A program made the position numbers and the translations under genes. From Pseudomonadota bacterium (GTDB taxonomy: Bacteria > Pseudomonadota > Gammaproteobacteria > Xanthomonadales > Rhodanobacteraceae), in NCBI GenBank assembly GCA_021783385.1, contig JAJXTX010000149.1, forward strand, positions 1 to 6,468: DNA of 6,468 bases, in the 5' to 3' direction. The notes beneath the pieces were generated by a model. That model was not told the origin of the DNA. It ran no database searches and was given only the letters and a program-made list of their open reading frames with translations. This document shows positions 5,205-6,468 of the stretch, piece after piece; the first letter of the stretch is position 1; each line of letters opens with the position of its first letter.

Positions 5205-6468
5205 ATGCCGAAAAGAATGTTCGCCATGCTCATCTGCCTGACGGCGTGGCTGGTTCCGGTGGGCGTGATTGCGCAATCGTTCGACCAGACTGAAATCGGC
5301 ATATTCCACGCCGTGCGGCGACAGCCCAACGCGCTGGCCCGTTACGAATATCTCCTTCAACGCATGCCGCAGCTTTCCGCGGCCGACCAGCTGATCATCG
5401 GCCAGTTCCGCGCTTTCGCGCTGGATGAGCTGGGGCTCTACAACGAGGCGGTGTTGAGCTTTCCGCTGCAGAGCGAACAGCCCGCCGGCCTGGTGCTGCC
5501 GGATCGCGCCGCATGGAAGCGCGCCGACGCGGCCGAGGTCATCACGCGACTGGCCGCGGATCGCCACATCGTGATGATCAACGAGGCCCACCACAACGCG
5601 CATACCCGCGTGCTCACGCTGGCCCTGCTGCCGCGGCTGCGCGCGCTCGGATTCAGCTACTTTGCCGCCGAGGCGCTCGGCGACGACGACCCCGGACTGA
5701 TGCGGCGCGGTTATCCGGTACGGGCAAGTGGCACCGAGTACCTGCGCGAACCGCTGTATGGCGAGATCGTGCGCGAGGCGATCCGGCTTGGCTTCAAGCT
5801 GATTCCGTACGACGGCTCCGGCAACGACCTGCAGACGCGCGATACCACGCAGGCCAGGAACCTGTTCCGCAAGGTGTTTGCCGGCGACCCGCAGGCGCGG
5901 CTGTTCGTGGATGCCGGCTATGCGCACATCGACAAGGCGCGGGGGCGTCTGGGCGAGATTCAGCCGATGGCCATGCAGCTGGCGAAGCTGAGCGGCTTCG
6001 ACCCGCTGTCGATCGACCAGACGCAATTCCTCGAACACAGCCTCGGCGGGTCGGATGACTATCACGTGCTGATCAGCCGGTTCCCGACGCGTTCGGCCGA
6101 AGTGCTGCTGAATCGCCTGTCGGATGCGCCATGGAGTGCGCAGCCGAAGCTCTATGATCTCAGCGTGATCCTGCCGCCGGCCCTCAACGTGCAGACCTTC
6201 GGCAATGCGCTGAAGAGCGCGTTCGGCGAGGCGGAACCCCGGAACATCCGCGACACCACCGAACTCGCGACGGATTCACCGATCGCGTTCAACGACATCC
6301 AGCGCCCCGATTGGCTCACGCTGGACGGCCAGCGCGCCGCGTTCCGGATCGACACCACCCTGTGCAGAAACCAGCTGCCCTGCGTGGTCGACGCGCACAC
6401 CCTGGGCGAACCGGACGACGCCACGGCCGCCGACCGCTACGCTTTCTTCGAACCCTACAGCCGCAGCA
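5205..6468 (+). CDS. Exported putative hydrolase of EreA/ChaN/TIKI-like type (3' end beyond window)
   Basis: The frame stays open from the ATG at 5205 to the window edge (421 codons seen), so the gene is cut at its 3' end. The N terminus is a Sec signal peptide: MPKRMF n-region, hydrophobic core at about 7-20, VIA|Q cleavage after A23. There is no lipobox at C11. Residues 35-90 look helical and TPR-like. The core at 121-156 reads HIVMINEAHHN (E127, H129, H130), then R135, an Ala/Leu-rich helix, and FAAEAL with E156. LIPYDG (199-204), TRDTTQ (R212, D213) and FVDAGYAHI (H241) follow. This spacing of E-x-H-H, E, R-D and H matches my picture of the erythromycin-esterase/ChaN/TIKI (TraB) superfamily, in which these residues form a metal or hydrolytic site. 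Beyond it a further 170 residues hold two cysteines (C387, C393), possibly a disulfide in the periplasm. I do not recognise a named member; substrate unknown. A GGTGG lies 5 nt before the ATG; ATGs at 5217 and 5226 are alternatives. Confidence 0.85.
   Translation, partial: MPKRMFAMLICLTAWLVPVGVIAQSFDQTEIGIFHAVRRQPNALARYEYLLQRMPQLSAADQLIIGQFRAFALDELGLYNEAVLSFPLQSEQPAGLVLPDRAAWKRADAAEVITRLAADRHIVMINEAHHNAHTRVLTLALLPRLRALGFSYFAAEALGDDDPGLMRRGYPVRASGTEYLREPLYGEIVREAIRLGFKLIPYDGSGNDLQTRDTTQARNLFRKVFAGDPQARLFVDAGYAHIDKARGRLGEIQPMAMQLAKLSGFDPLSIDQTQFLEHSLGGSDDYHVLISRFPTRSAEVLLNRLSDAPWSAQPKLYDLSVILPPALNVQTFGNALKSAFGEAEPRNIRDTTELATDSPIAFNDIQRPDWLTLDGQRAAFRIDTTLCRNQLPCVVDAHTLGEPDDATAADRYAFFEPYSRS

Noticed and set aside
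5082..6065. Long minus-strand open frame of 327 codons opposite the exported-protein gene
   Set aside because: It is an antisense shadow in GC-rich DNA: low-complexity Arg/Gln/His/Ala content and no domain. The plus-strand frame has a signal peptide and motif pattern. It would also overlap the start of the dadA-like gene.
1..6468. Mobile element, CRISPR array, tRNA or rRNA, riboswitch
   Set aside because: I saw no transposase or integrase motif, no spaced direct repeats, no tRNA cloverleaf pattern and no leader of adequate length. The gene order looks like ordinary chromosomal DNA.

Overview
The window is GC-rich, densely coded chromosomal DNA with short intergenic gaps. It shows no RNA genes, insertion sequences, CRISPR array or phage genes. 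The gene set (Can-type beta-carbonic anhydrase, 2-aminomuconate-deaminase-like RidA protein, HutG, glutathione reductase, DadA-like dehydrogenase) and the protein style suggest a gammaproteobacterium of the order Xanthomonadales/Lysobacterales, perhaps the Rhodanobacteraceae (Rhodanobacter/Dyella type). The taxonomic placement is inference from protein style, not a search result.

Layout: positions 1-1025 hold two plus-strand genes in one transcript. The first is a beta-carbonic anhydrase lacking about its first 22 residues at the window edge. The second is a RidA-superfamily deaminase whose GTG start overlaps the carbonic anhydrase stop codon (GTGA). A perfect 14-bp-stem hairpin at 1074-1105, with A and T tracts on its two flanks, can terminate this transcript and also the converging minus-strand transcript. 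The last gene of that converging transcript is a small exported His/Lys/Ala-rich protein (1125-1391) built partly from a 15-bp tandem repeat.

Positions 1581-5085 hold three minus-strand genes, read from right to left: a DadA-type FAD-dependent D-amino acid dehydrogenase, glutathione reductase (gor) and N-formylglutamate deformylase (hutG). Gor and hutG are joined by a TGATG stop/start junction, so they are almost certainly co-translated. The 86-nt gap between dadA and gor leaves it open whether all three share one transcript. DadA and HutG are both amino acid catabolic enzymes. No other hut genes lie in the window.

Positions 5205-6468 hold a plus-strand gene, divergent from dadA, that runs off the right edge. 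It encodes an exported protein with a Sec signal peptide and an E-x-H-H ... E ... R-D ... H pattern. This pattern resembles the EreA/ChaN/TIKI (TraB) hydrolase superfamily, but I do not recognise a characterised member. It is the least explained gene here and the best candidate for something undescribed.
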